Shown: positions 34,831-46,184 of the stretch, piece after piece
How the letters are laid out: each line of letters starts with the position of its first letter
How positions within the stretch are numbered: the first letter of the stretch is position 1
The notes under the pieces: model-generated
Database searches by the model: none
Told to the model about the DNA's origin: nothing
Seen by the model: only the letters and a program-made list of their open reading frames with translations
Position numbers and translations under genes: made by a program
Source: Petrolisthes cinctipes
Taxonomy: Eukaryota > Arthropoda > Malacostraca > Decapoda > Porcellanidae
DNA length: 64,000 nt
Assembly (NCBI GenBank): GCA_033782935.1
Contig: JAWQEG010001559.1
Location: 744,001-808,000 of the forward strand
Reading direction: 5' to 3'

Positions 34831-37284
34831 TTGATATATATTAACAGTCCAAGCACTGTAATGACACACAAACACCCACCACCCTATGAATGACTGTTGA
34901 TATTTACAGTCCAAGCACTGTAATGGCAAACACACCCACCAACCCATGAATGACTGTTGATATTTACTGTACAAGCACTGTAATGTTACCGACACACCCC
35001 ATGAATGACAGTTGATATTTACAGTCCAAGCACTGTAATGACACACACACACACCACCCCATGGATGACTGTTGATACTTACAGTTAAATCACTGTAATG
35101 ACACCCACACACCAATCATGCCATGAATAACTTTTGATATTTACAGTCCTAGCACTTTAATGAAACCCACAAACCCACCATCCCATGAATGACTGTTGAT
35201 ATTAACAGTCCAAGCACAGTACTGACACCCATACATCCACTACCCCGTGAATGACTTGATATTTACAGTTCAAGATCTGTAATTACACCAACACACCAAC
35301 CACCCCACGAATGATTGTTGATATTTACAGTATAGGCACTGTAATGACACACACCCCCACCAACCTATAAATGACTGTTGATATTTACAGTCCAAGCTCT
35401 GTAATAGCACCCACACACACCATGAATGACAGTTTATATTTACAGTCCAAGCACTGTAATGACACACTCCCACCAACCTTTGAATGACTGTTGATATTTA
35501 CAGTCCAAGCTCTGTAATAGCACCCACACACACCATGAATGACAGTTTATATTTACAGTCCAAGCACTGTAATGACACACACTCCCACCAACCTTTGAAT
35601 TACTGTTGATATTTACACTCCAAACTCTGTAATAGCACCCACACACACCATGAGTGACAGTTGATATTTACAGTCCAAGCACTGTAATGACACCCACACA
35701 CCCACCACCCCATGAATGACTGTTGATAATTTCAGTCCAAGCAATGTAATGACACCCACACACCAACAACCCCATGAATAACTGTTGATATATACAGTCC
35801 AAGCACTGTAATGACACTCACACCCCATGAATGACTGTTGATATTTACAGTCAAAGCACTGTAATGACACCCACCATCCCATGAATGATGATTGATATTT
35901 ACAGTCCAAGCACTGTAATGACACCTACAAACCCACCACCCCATGAATGACTGTTGATATATATTAACAGTCCAAGCACTGTAATGACACACAAACACCC
36001 ACCACCCTATGAATGACTGTTGATATTTACAGTCTAAACACTGTAATGACAAACACACCTACCAACTCATGAATGACTGTTGATATTTACAGTACAAGCA
36101 CTGTAATGTCACCGACACACCCCATGAATGACAGTTGATATTTACAGTCCAAGCACTGTAATGACACACACACACATCAACCCATGAATGTCTGTTGATA
36201 TTTACAGTACAAGCACTGTAATGTCACCGACACACCTCATGATTGACAGTTGACATTTACAGTCCAATCACTGTAATGACACTCACACAACCACCACCCC
36301 ATAAATGATGGTTAATATTTATAGCCCAAGCACTGTAATATCACCCACACACCCACCACCCCTTGAATGACTGTTGATATTTACACTCCAAACTCTGTAA
36401 TAGCACCCACACACACCTTGAATGATAGTTGATATTTACAGTCCAAGCACTGTAATGACACTCAGACACCCAACACCCCATGAATTAGGGCCGTAGATAT
36501 TTACAATCCAAGCACTTTAATGACACCCACACACCTACCACCCCATGAATGACTGTTGATATTTACAATCCAAGCACTGTATTGAGACCGACACACTGAC
36601 CACCCCATGATTGACTGTTGATATTTACAGTCTAAGCACCGTAATGACACCCACACATCCACCAACCGATAAATAACTGTTGATATTTACATTCCATGCA
36701 CTGTAATGTGACCCACACACCAACCACCCTATGAATGACTGTTGATATTGAGCGTCCAAGCACTGTAATGACACTCACACACCATCAACCCCATGAATGC
36801 TTGTTGATATTTACAGTCAAAGCAATGTAATGACACCCGCACACCAACCATCCCATTAATGACCATTGATATTTATAGTCCAAGCACTCTAATGACACCC
36901 ACACACCCACCACCCAATGAATAACTGTTGATATTTACAGTCCAAGCACCGTAAAGACACCGACACACCCACCACCCCATAAATGACTGTTAATATTTAC
37001 TGTCCAAACACTGTAATGACACCAACACACCCACCTACCCATGAATGACTGTTGATAGTTACAGTCCAAGCAATGTAATGATACCCACACACCCACCACC
37101 CCATGAATGACTGTTGATATGTACAGTCCAAGCACTGTAATGACACTCACCACCCCATGAATAACTGTCGACATTTACAGTCAAAGCACTGTAATGACAC
37201 CCACCACCCTATGAATAATGGTTGATATTTACAGTCCAAGCACTGTAATGACACCTACACACCCACCACCCCATGAATGACTGA
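34831..37284. repeat. Satellite A array, block 3 (between LINE copies)
   Basis: About 2.45 kb of satellite A separating the two LINE copies. It spans the junction of the 3.92-kb duplication near 35050. Its first monomers (34831-35050) resemble 32040-32258 in order, so the LINE landed in a segment that was already a local copy. No gene is present. Confidence 0.95.
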
Positions 37285-37314
37285 TTTTTTTTTTTTTTTT
37301 TTTTTTACATATAG

Positions 37315-37380
37315 TGAGTGGAGGAAAGGAAAAAACAAATAAATAAATGGTTCCATTTGCCTATTGGCATCCTCCACTCA
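37315..37380 (-). other. 11-bp inverted repeat in LINE 3' UTR, copy 2
   Basis: TGAGTGGAGGA (37315-37325) and TCCTCCACTCA (37370-37380), identical to copy 1. One arm includes the TGA stop codon at 37378-37380. Confidence 0.7.
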
Positions 37381-38746
37381 TAAAATATTTAAAACAACTG
37401 GATTTAAATTGCTGGGGGTTATAACTTGCTGGAAAACATTCCCTTGGTAGAGAATTCCACAGGGAAGTAGTACGGGGAGTAAATGATTTTTGTATGCAGT
37501 TGTCCTGCAACGTGGAGGAGTCAGTGTGAACTCATGCGCATTCTCAGCTGCCCTAGTCCTCCATGGGAAGACGCGAAGGGGTGGTATAATCAGGGCAAGT
37601 TCATCCGAACATTTCTTATAAAAGTATCTATAAAATAGTGCAAGGAAAGCAACATTTCTACATACTGATAAGGGAGGGAATTTATTAGTGATCATAGCTC
37701 TGTTTTGAATTTTATCTAATTGTCTTAACACCACCGATCCACAACCAGCCCACAGAGGTGAACAATATTCCATCTGGGAACGCACATGACTCTTATATAT
37801 TAGTGCTAACTGCTCGTCAGTCAAATAATTACAAGCTCTGTATAAAAGTCCCATCTTCCTAGATGCAGTTTTGGCAATGGATTTTACATAGGGAGTCCAA
37901 CTGAGGTTTTCATTTAAAGTTACACCAAGGAGATCAATGCTGTGGGACTTGGGGATATTTGTAATATTGAAAATAATGTGAGAATCTTGATTATCTGATC
38001 TATTTGAGAACGGGATGTATTTAGTTTTATTTGCATTGAAAGAAACTAGGTTGTTTTGTCCCCATTCAAAGATCTTCATTAAGTCTTCATTTAATGAAAT
38101 TGAAGTGGCAAGTTTGTATTCTAAAATATTGTGTTGAGGAAAAATATCATTAAATGAGAAGGAACTGTGAATAGTTGAATCATCAGCAGAGGAGTGAATT
38201 GAATTCTGAGTAACTGACAAAAGATCATTAATATGAATGAGGAACAAAGTTGGAGCCAAGACCGCTCCTTGAGGAACACCAGCATTAATGGGATGAAAGT
38301 TGGAATACAGACCATCTACCATCACACGTAATTTTCTGTTGCTAAGATATGAATTAATTAGGGGAACAAAAGATTGGAAGCTTAGACAGTAATGATCTGT
38401 GCCATACTCTGTCAAAGGCTTTAGATATATCAAGGCAAATTGTGTGAGTCTCTCCATATTTATCAGTTGATTGGAATATGTTATCTGTGAAATAACAGAG
38501 CAGGTCCACAGTAGATCGTCTCTGTCTAAAGCCATATTGCTTATCATTTAGCAGATGATTTTTCTCAAGGTGCTTTACAAAGTGATTGTTAAGAACTATT
38601 TCAAATATTTTACCGAGAGTAGACGTGATGGCAATTGGTCTGTAATTTAATTGATTTGCGGTAGCTCCTTTTTTAGGAATTGGTTGTACATTGGCTTCTT
38701 TCCAGGCGGCTGGGAAGGACGAGGTATGGAGACATACACGAAATAA
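37378..38746 (-). pseudogene. LINE reverse transcriptase fragment, copy 2
   Basis: The same remnant as copy 1 but without the nonsense change: CGA is kept at 38516-38518, so the frame runs on through RSTVDLLCYFTDNIF and CLDISKAFDRVWH before the shared frameshift near 38360-38390. The catalytic ADD triplet is at 38179-38187. The shared frameshift predates the duplication; the TGA of copy 1 (or its loss here) came later. The open frame extends upstream into satellite A, giving a meaningless 224-residue chimera. A start methionine inside the fragment (38545-38547) has no biological meaning because the natural protein start is missing. Confidence 0.9.
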
Positions 38747-40563
38747 TTGATATATATTAACAGTCCAAGCACTGTAATGACACACAAACACCCACCACCC
38801 TATGAATGACTGTTGATATTTACAGTCCAAGCACTGTAATGGCAAACACACCCACCAACCCATGAATGACTGTTGATATTTACAGTACAAGCACTGTAAT
38901 GTTACCGACACACCCCATGAATGACAGTTGATATTTACAGTCCAAGCACTGTAATGACACACACACACATCAACCCATGAATGACTGTTGGTATTTAAAG
39001 TCCAAGCACTGTAATGACACCCACACACCCAAAACCCAATGAATGACTGTTAATAATTACAATCCAAGCACTGTAATGACACAAACAACCCACCACCCCA
39101 TGAATGACTGTTGATATTTACAGTCAAAGCACTGTAATGACACCCACAAAACCACAACCCCATGAATGATGGTTAATATTTATAATCCAAGCACTGTAAT
39201 ATCACCCACACACCGACCAACCCATGAATGACTGTTGATATTTACAGTCCAATCACTGTAATGATACCCACACACCCACCTTCCCATGAATGACAGTTGA
39301 TATTTACAGTCCAAGCACTGTAATGACACCTACCACCCCATTAATGACTGTTGATATTTACAGTCCAAGCACTGTAACGACACCCACACATCCATCACCC
39401 CATGAATGACTGTTGATATTTACAGTCAAGGCACTGTAATGACACCCACCACCCCATAAATGACTTGATATTTACACTCCAAGCACTGTAATTACACCTA
39501 CACACACACTACCCCCTGAATGACTGTTGATATTTACAGTCCAATCACTGTAATGACACACACTCCCACCAACCTATGAATGACTTGATATTTACACTCC
39601 AAACTCTGTAATAGCACCCACACACACCATGAATGACAGTTGATATTTACAGTCCAAGTACTGTAATGACACCCAGACACCCATCACCCAATGAATGACT
39701 GTTGATATTTACAATCCAAGCACTGTAATGACACTCACACACCCACCACCCCATGAATGATTGTTGATATTTACAATCCAAGCACAGTATTGACACCCAC
39801 ACACTGACCACCCCATGATTGACTGTTAATATTTACACTCTAAGCACTGTAATGACACCCACACACCCACCAACCAATAAATGACTGTTGATATTTACAG
39901 TTCAAGCACTGTAATGACACTCACATACCATCCACCCCATGAATGACTGTTGATATTTACAGTTCAATTACTGTAATGACACCCACACACCCTCCACCCA
40001 TATAATGACCATTGATATTTATAGTCCAAGCACTGTAATGACACCCACACACCCACCACCCAATGAATAACTGTTGATATTTACAGTCCAAGCACTGTAA
40101 TGACACCCACACACCACCCACCCCATAAATGACTGTTGATATTTACAGTCCAAGCATTGTAATGATACCCACACACCCACCACCCCATGAATGTCTGTTA
40201 ATATTAACAGTCCAAGCACTGTAATGACACCCACATACTTACCATCCCATAAATGACTGTTGATATTTGCAGTCCAAGCGTTGTAATGACATCCACACAC
40301 CCACCACCCTTTGAATGACTATTGATATTTACAGTCCAAGCACTGTAATGATACTCAAACACACAATATCCCATGAATGACTGTTGATATTTACAGTCTA
40401 AGCACTGTTATGACACCCACACACCCACCACCCCATGAATGCATGTTGATATTTACAGTCTAAGCACTCTAATGACACCCACACACCTACCACCCCATAA
40501 ATGATAGTTGATATTTATAGTCCAAGTACTGTAATGACACCCACACACCCACCACCACATTAA
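38747..40563. repeat. Satellite A array, block 4
   Basis: About 1.8 kb of satellite A between the second LINE copy and the MITE. The first 220 bp belong to the 3.92-kb duplication; beyond 38967 the monomers diverge from those following copy 1. The block ends in a monomer variant with CATTAATG, which supplies the TTAA target of the MITE. Confidence 0.95.
40560..40563. other. Left TTAA target duplication of the MITE
   Basis: TTAA follows CCACCACCACA. The same TTAA follows the element at 40999-41002 and leads into TGACTGTTGAT. Satellite A monomers with CATTAATGACTG occur elsewhere, so the empty site is easily recognised. Confidence 0.9.
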
Positions 40564-40998
40564 CCCCTAAGAACCGCAATCCCCCTACCGCTACTGGAGC
40601 GTGAACCGCAAAAACAGGGTGATTTTTAAAGTTTCGTTTAGGTAAATTTTGTTATTACAGATTTGTAGAGCTTGATTTTACACACCAGAATCTGTAAACT
40701 AAAATTTTCTAGGTCCACTGGTTTGCGTACAGCAGCACCATGAGTAATAAAGTAGTTACCCCTAAAAAAACCCTAAAAATTAGAAAGCGTGAGCGAGCGT
40801 ATTTTCATTGCGTATATATGACGAGTTAACCATTTCCCTCTCACACCACTCATTGAAGGCCCAACCTAACCAGTGTTACCAATGAAGTGGCTGGATATAG
40901 CCCAAGCAGTTTTTTTTCTACCGGCTAAATATTACGTCAATTGGCTTCAAGGCCTAAATTCGCGGTGACGTGATATTTGGTCAATAAGCATTTAAGGG
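40564..40998. mobile_element. piggyBac-type non-autonomous element (MITE), 435 bp
   Basis: Non-satellite DNA bounded by TTAA on both sides. The ends are short imperfect inverted repeats: CCCCTAAGAACC on the left and, reading inward from the right, CCCTTAAATGC. TTAA target duplication with CCC-beginning termini is the signature of piggyBac-superfamily transposition. There is no open frame of note, so mobility would depend on a transposase elsewhere. The interior has an AT-rich left half, a run of eight T near 40911 and nothing else I recognise. The strand cannot be assigned. Confidence 0.85.
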
Positions 40999-41780
40999 TT
41001 AATGACTGTTGATATTTAAAATCCAAGCACTGTAATAACACCCACCACCCCATGAATGACTGTTGATATTTACAGTCCAAGCTCTGTAATGATACCCACA
41101 CACCCACCACCCCTTAAATGACTGTTGATATTTACAGTCCAAGCACTGTAATGAAACCCACACACCGACCACCGCATTAATGACTCTTGATATTTACAGT
41201 ACAAACACTGTAATGACACCCACCACCCCATGAATGACGGTTGATATTTACACTCCAAGCACTGTAATAACACCCACACACCCACGACCCCATGAATGAC
41301 TGTTGATATGTACACTCCAAGCACTATAATGACACCCACCACCCCATAAATGACTGTTGATATTTTCAGTCAAAGCATTGTAATAACACCCACAGACTAA
41401 CCAGCCCATGAATGACTGTTGATATTTACAGTCCGAGCAGTGTAATGACACCAACACACCCACCATCTCATGAATGACTGTTGATATTTACTGTCCAAGC
41501 ACTGTAATGACACCCACACACCCACCACCCCATGAATGACTGTTGATATATACAGTCCAAGCACTTTAATGACACCCACACACCCACCACCCCATGAATG
41601 ACTGTTTATATTTACAGTCCAAGCACTGTAATGACACAAACCACCCCATGAATGACTGTTGATATTTACAGTCCGAGCACTGCAATGACACCAACACACC
41701 CACCATCTCATGAATGACTGTTGATATTTACTATCCACGCACTGTACTGACACCCACACACCCACCACCCCATGAATGAC
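40999..41780. repeat. Satellite A array, block 5 (terminal)
   Basis: The last stretch of satellite A, about 13 monomers, including the right TTAA copy (40999-41002). A local duplication is visible: the CACCATCTCATGAATGACTG monomers near 41460 and 41700, about 240 bp apart. It ends CCACCCCATGAATGAC at about 41780, then a short TTTTTGAACAACAA bridge into satellite B. Confidence 0.93.
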
Positions 41781-41785
41781 TTTTT

Positions 41786-44700
41786 GAACAACAAATATCG
41801 ATTTTTAGCATGTTTTCGGCTTATATTTTGAAAATATTCTAGCACTGAGTAGGTATGTACAGATCGCTTCTGGAACCCAAAAATATCGAATTTTCGGATG
41901 TTTTGAGCCTGAATTTGGGATTTAAACGGGTACAGAAGATGCATGCACATATCGTATTTTTGCACCTAATAGGTCGAATTTCAGCTTGTTTTGGGCCTAT
42001 ATTTTGAAAATATTCTAGAACTGAGTAGGCATTTACAGATCGCTTTCGGGACCAAAAAATATCGAATTTTCGGGTGTTTTGAGCATGAATTTGGGATATA
42101 AACGAGTACAGAAGATGCATGCACATATCGACTTTGGGTACCTAAAATATCGAATTTCGGCATTTGATGGGCCTGTATTTTGAAAATATTCTATTGCTGA
42201 ATATGCATGTATAGATCGCTTCTGGGAACCAAAAATATCGAATTTTCGGGTATTTTGAGCCAGAATTTGTGATATAAACGGGTACAGAAAACGCATGCAC
42301 ATATCGACTTTGGGCACAAAAAATATCGATTTTTAGTATGCTTTGGGCCTATATTTTGAAATTATTCTTAGAGTGAGTAGACATGTACAGCTAGCTTCTG
42401 GGACCCAAAAATATCGAATTTTCGGGTGTTTTGAGCCTGAATTTGGAATATAAATAAGTACAAAATATGCATGCACATATCGACTTTTTGCAACTAAAAT
42501 ATCGAATTTCAGCATGTTTTGGGCCTATATTTTGAAAGTATTCTAGCACTGAGTATGCATGTACAGATCGCATCTTTGACCCAAAAATATCTTTTTTTTG
42601 GGTGTTTTGAGCCTGAATTTGAGATATAAACGGGTACAGAAAATGCATGCACATATCGATTTTGGTCACGTAAAATATCGATTTTCAACTTGTTTTTGTG
42701 CCTGTAATTTGAAAACATTCTAGCACTGAGTAGGCATGTACAGATCGCTTCTTGGACCCAAAAATATCGAATTTTCGGGTGTTTTGAGCTTGAATTTGGG
42801 ATATAAACGGGTACTGAAGATGCATGCACATATCAACTTTTTGCACCTTAAAATATCGATTTTACGCATGTTTTGGGTCTGTATCTTTAAAACAATTTAG
42901 CAAGGAGTAGCCATGTACAGATCGCTTCTGAGACCCAAAAATATTGAATTTTCGGGTGTTTTGAGCCTGAATTTGAGATATAAACGGGTACAGAAGATGC
43001 ATGCACATATTGACTTTGGGCACCTAAAATATCGATTTTGAGCATGTTTTGGGTCTGTATTTTGAAAACATTCTAGCAAGGAGTAGGCATGTACAGATCG
43101 CTTCTAGAACCCAAAAATATCGAATTTTCGGGTGTCATGAGCCTGAATATGGGATATAAACGGGTACAGAAGATGCATGCACCTATTGACTTGGGCACTT
43201 AAAATATCGATTTTCAGCTTGTTCTGGGACTGTATTTTGAAAATATTCTAGCACTGACTATGCATGTACATATCGCATCTGGGACCCAAAAATATCGAAT
43301 TTTTTAGAGTTTTGAGACTAAATTTGAGATATAAACGGTTACAGAAGATGCATGCACATATCGATTTTGGGCACCTAAAATATCGATTTTCAACTTGTTT
43401 TTGTGCATGTAATTTAAAAATTGTCTAACATTGAGTAAGCATGTACAGATTGCTTCTGGGGCCCAAAAATATCGAATTTTTGGGTGATTTGAGCCTGAAT
43501 TTGGGATGTAAACGGGTACTGGAGATGCATGCACATATCGACCTTTTGCACCTTAAATATCGATTTTGAGCATGTTTTGGGTCTGTATCTTGAAATTATT
43601 CTAGCAAGGAGTAGGCATGTACATATCGCTTATGGGACCCCAAAATATCGAACTTTCGGGTGTTCTGAGCCTGAATTTGGGATATAAACGGGTACAGAAG
43701 ATGCATACACATATCGACTTTTGAGCACCTAAAAGATCGATTTTCAATTTGTTTTGGGCCTGTATTTTGAAAATACTCTAAAACGGAGTAGGCATGTACA
43801 GATCGCTTCTGGGACCCCAAAATATCGAATTTTCGGGAGTTTTGGGCCTGAATTTGAGATATCGACTATGGGCACCTAAAATATCGATTTTTAGCATGTT
43901 TTGAGCCTATATTTTGAAAACATTCTAGCACTGAGTAGGCATGTACAGATCGTTTCTGAGACCCAAAAATATCGAATTTTTGGGTGTTTTGAAGTTGAAT
44001 TTGGGATATAAACGGGTGCAGAAGATGCATACACATATTGAATTTTGGCACCTAATATATTACTTTTCAACATGTTTTGGGCCTGTATCTTAGTAGGCAT
44101 GTACAGATCGCTTCTGGGACCCAAAAATATCGAATTTTCGGGTGTTTGTAGCCTGAATTTGAGATATAAACGGGTATAGAAGATGCATTCACATATCGAC
44201 TTTTGGGCACCTAAAAGATCGATTTTCAGTATGTTTTGGGCCTGTATTTTGAAAATACTCTTACACAGAGTAGGCATTTACAGATCGCTTCTGGGACCTT
44301 AAAATATCGAATTTTCGGGTGTTTTGGGCCTGAATTTGAGATATCGACTTTGGGCACATAAAATATCGATTTTTAGCATGTTTTGAGACTATGTTTTGAA
44401 AATATTCTAGCACTGAGTAGGCAGGTACAGATCGCTTATGAGACCCCAAATATCGAATTTTCGGGTGTTTTGAGCCTGAATTTGAGATATAAACGGGTAC
44501 AGAAGATGCATGCACATATTGACTTTGGGCACCTAAAATATCAATTTTCAACATGTTTTTGGCCTGTATCTGAGTAGGCATGTACAGATCGCTTTTGGGA
44601 CTCCAAAATATCGAATTTTTGGGTGTTTGTAGCCTGAATTTGAGATATAAACGGGTACAGAAGATGCATGCACATATTGACTTTGTGCACCTAAAATATC

Positions 44701-45773
44701 GATTTTCAGCATGTTTTGGGCCTGTAATTTGAAAATACTCTAACACGGAGAAGGCATGTACAGATCGCTTCTGGGACCCCAAAATATCGAATTTTCGGGT
44801 GTTTGGAGCCTGAATTTGAGATATAAACGGGTTCTGAAGATGCATCGACTTTTGGGCACCTAAAATATCGATTTTGAGCATGTTTTGGGTCTGTATCTTG
44901 AAAACATTCTAACTAGGAGTAGGCATGTACAGATCGCTTGTAGGACCCAAAAATAAAGATTTTTCGAGTGTTTTGAGCCTGAATTTGAGATATAAACGGG
45001 TAACGAAGATGAATGCACATATCGACTTTGGACACTTAAAATACCGATTTTTAGCATGTTTTGAGCCTATATTTTGAAAACATTCTAGCACTGAGTAGGC
45101 ATGTACGGATCGCTTCTGGGACCTCAAAATATCGAATTTTTGGGTGTTTGTAGCCTGAATTTGAGATATAAACCGGTACAGGAGATGCATGCACATATCG
45201 ACTTTTGGGCACCTAAAAGATCGATTTTCAGTATGTTTTGGGCCTGTATTTTGAAAATACTCTACACGGAGTAGGCATTTACAGATAGCTTCTGGGACCC
45301 CAAAAAATCAAATTTTCGGGTGTTTTAAACCTGAATTTGAGATATAAACGGGTACTGAAGATGCATGCACATATCGACTTTTAGGCATCTAAAATATCGA
45401 TTTTGAGCATGTTTTGGGTCTGTATCTTGAAAACATTATAACTAGGAGTAGGCATGTACAAATCGCTTCTAGGACGCAAAAATACCGTATTTTAGGGTGT
45501 TTTTAGCCTGAGTTTGAGATATAAACGGGTACAGAAGATGCATGCACATATCGACTTTGGACACTTAAAATATCGATTTTTAGCATGTTTTGTGCCTATA
45601 TTATGAAAACATTCTAGCACAGAGTAGGCATGTACAGATCGCTTATGGGACCCCAAAATATCGAATTTTTGGGTGTTTAGAGCCTCAATTTGAGATTTAA
45701 ACGGGTACAGAAGATGCATGCACATATTGACTTTGGGCACCTAAAATATCGATTTTCATCATGTTTTGAGCCT
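41786..45773. repeat. Satellite B array, block 1 (176-bp monomer)
   Basis: AT-rich tandem repeat of 176 bp. Landmarks on the + strand: ATATCGATTTTCAGCATG, GGGCCTGTATTTTGAAAA, GAGTAGGCATGTACAGATCG, CTTCTGGGACCC, AAAATATCGAATTTTCGGGT, GAGCCTGAATTTGAGATATA, AACGGGTACAGAAGATGCAT, GCACATATCGACTTTGGGCA. Each monomer is two related 88-bp halves. Some units lack about 27 bp (GAGATATCGACTTTGGG joins) or about 22 bp (CCTGTATCTGAGTAGGC joins). Monomers here are more diverged than in block 2. No gene is present; long minus-strand open frames are incidental. Confidence 0.96.
45769..45773. other. Left target-site duplication of the minus-strand LTR element
   Basis: AGCCT on the left against GGCCT at 50194-50198 on the right, 4 of 5 identical. 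Satellite B reads GAGCCT or GGGCCT at this point in different monomers, and joining the two flanks restores a normal monomer (CATGTTTTGAGCCT-GTAT). A 5-bp duplication with one later change is the simplest reading. Confidence 0.65.
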
Positions 45774-46126
45774 TGATGTAAAAAGTTATACGCATCAAAC
45801 CATTTTGTAGGCTTTAATCAACATAAAACATCTTCATACTGTAACAGATACAAAGCCAAACCTTAACACGTGAACATCAATAACATAATAACAAAATAAC
45901 ACAAAACACCATTATAAGAAAACCCACAATACTACCAAGTTTATACACAGTACACACCTGTCAGAACTGACGATGAGTGAGGAGTGGAACACCCCAACTC
46001 CGACAACTCTCAGGTCAACTCCTAAAACAGTGTTGCCAAACTCACATACAACAGCCAGTGATTCACAGAGAGCAGTTTGTCATAACAACATAGTTAATAG
46101 TTTATAGAAAGTAGTTTATCATCACA
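45774..46126 (-). repeat. 3' LTR of the minus-strand element
   Basis: A 353-bp copy of 49841-50193. On the coding strand it begins TGTGATGATAAAC and ends TTTTTACATCA. It has TATAAAC (GTTTATAC on the + strand near 45939-45946), a possible core promoter element; the 5' LTR copy has GTCTATAC here, so that signal is weakened in the copy that would drive transcription. Confidence 0.95.
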
Positions 46127-46140
46127 TTCACCCCCTCTTA
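46127..46140 (-). other. Polypurine tract of the minus-strand element
   Basis: On the coding strand TAAGAGGGGGTGAA directly precedes the TG of the 3' LTR, the correct position and composition for plus-strand priming. Confidence 0.85.
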
Positions 46141-46184
46141 CGAAAACTCTGCACCTATTTCCTCAAACTTAGTGAGAGGCCGCC

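Larger units (their letters stand above)
37285..38746 (-). mobile_element. 5'-truncated LINE, copy 2 (duplicated with its flanks)
   Basis: The 1462-bp twin of 33369-34830, with the same poly(T) length (37285-37306), the same truncation point and the same flanking satellite variants. It is therefore not a second insertion but part of the 3.92-kb tandem duplication. It differs from copy 1 by a handful of substitutions. Confidence 0.93.
31075..38967. repeat. Approx. 3.92-kb tandem duplication of satellite plus LINE
   Basis: The segment at about 31075-35051 is repeated head to tail at about 35052-38967. The offset is 3978 bp at the start and 3916 bp after one 62-bp monomer is lost in the second copy (present near 31201-31262, absent near 35180). 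The LINE fragment lies inside both copies at exactly 3916 bp. The junction near 35041-35056 is in an ACACACAC run that also occurs at the end of copy 2 (38962-38975), consistent with unequal exchange. Differences between copies are sparse. Confidence 0.9.

Noticed and set aside
34600..35115. A 171-codon (and at 38354-39028 a 224-codon) frame fusing satellite peptides to LINE RT
   Set aside because: The fusion is a chance read-through from satellite A into a truncated LINE fragment; it is not a novel RT gene.
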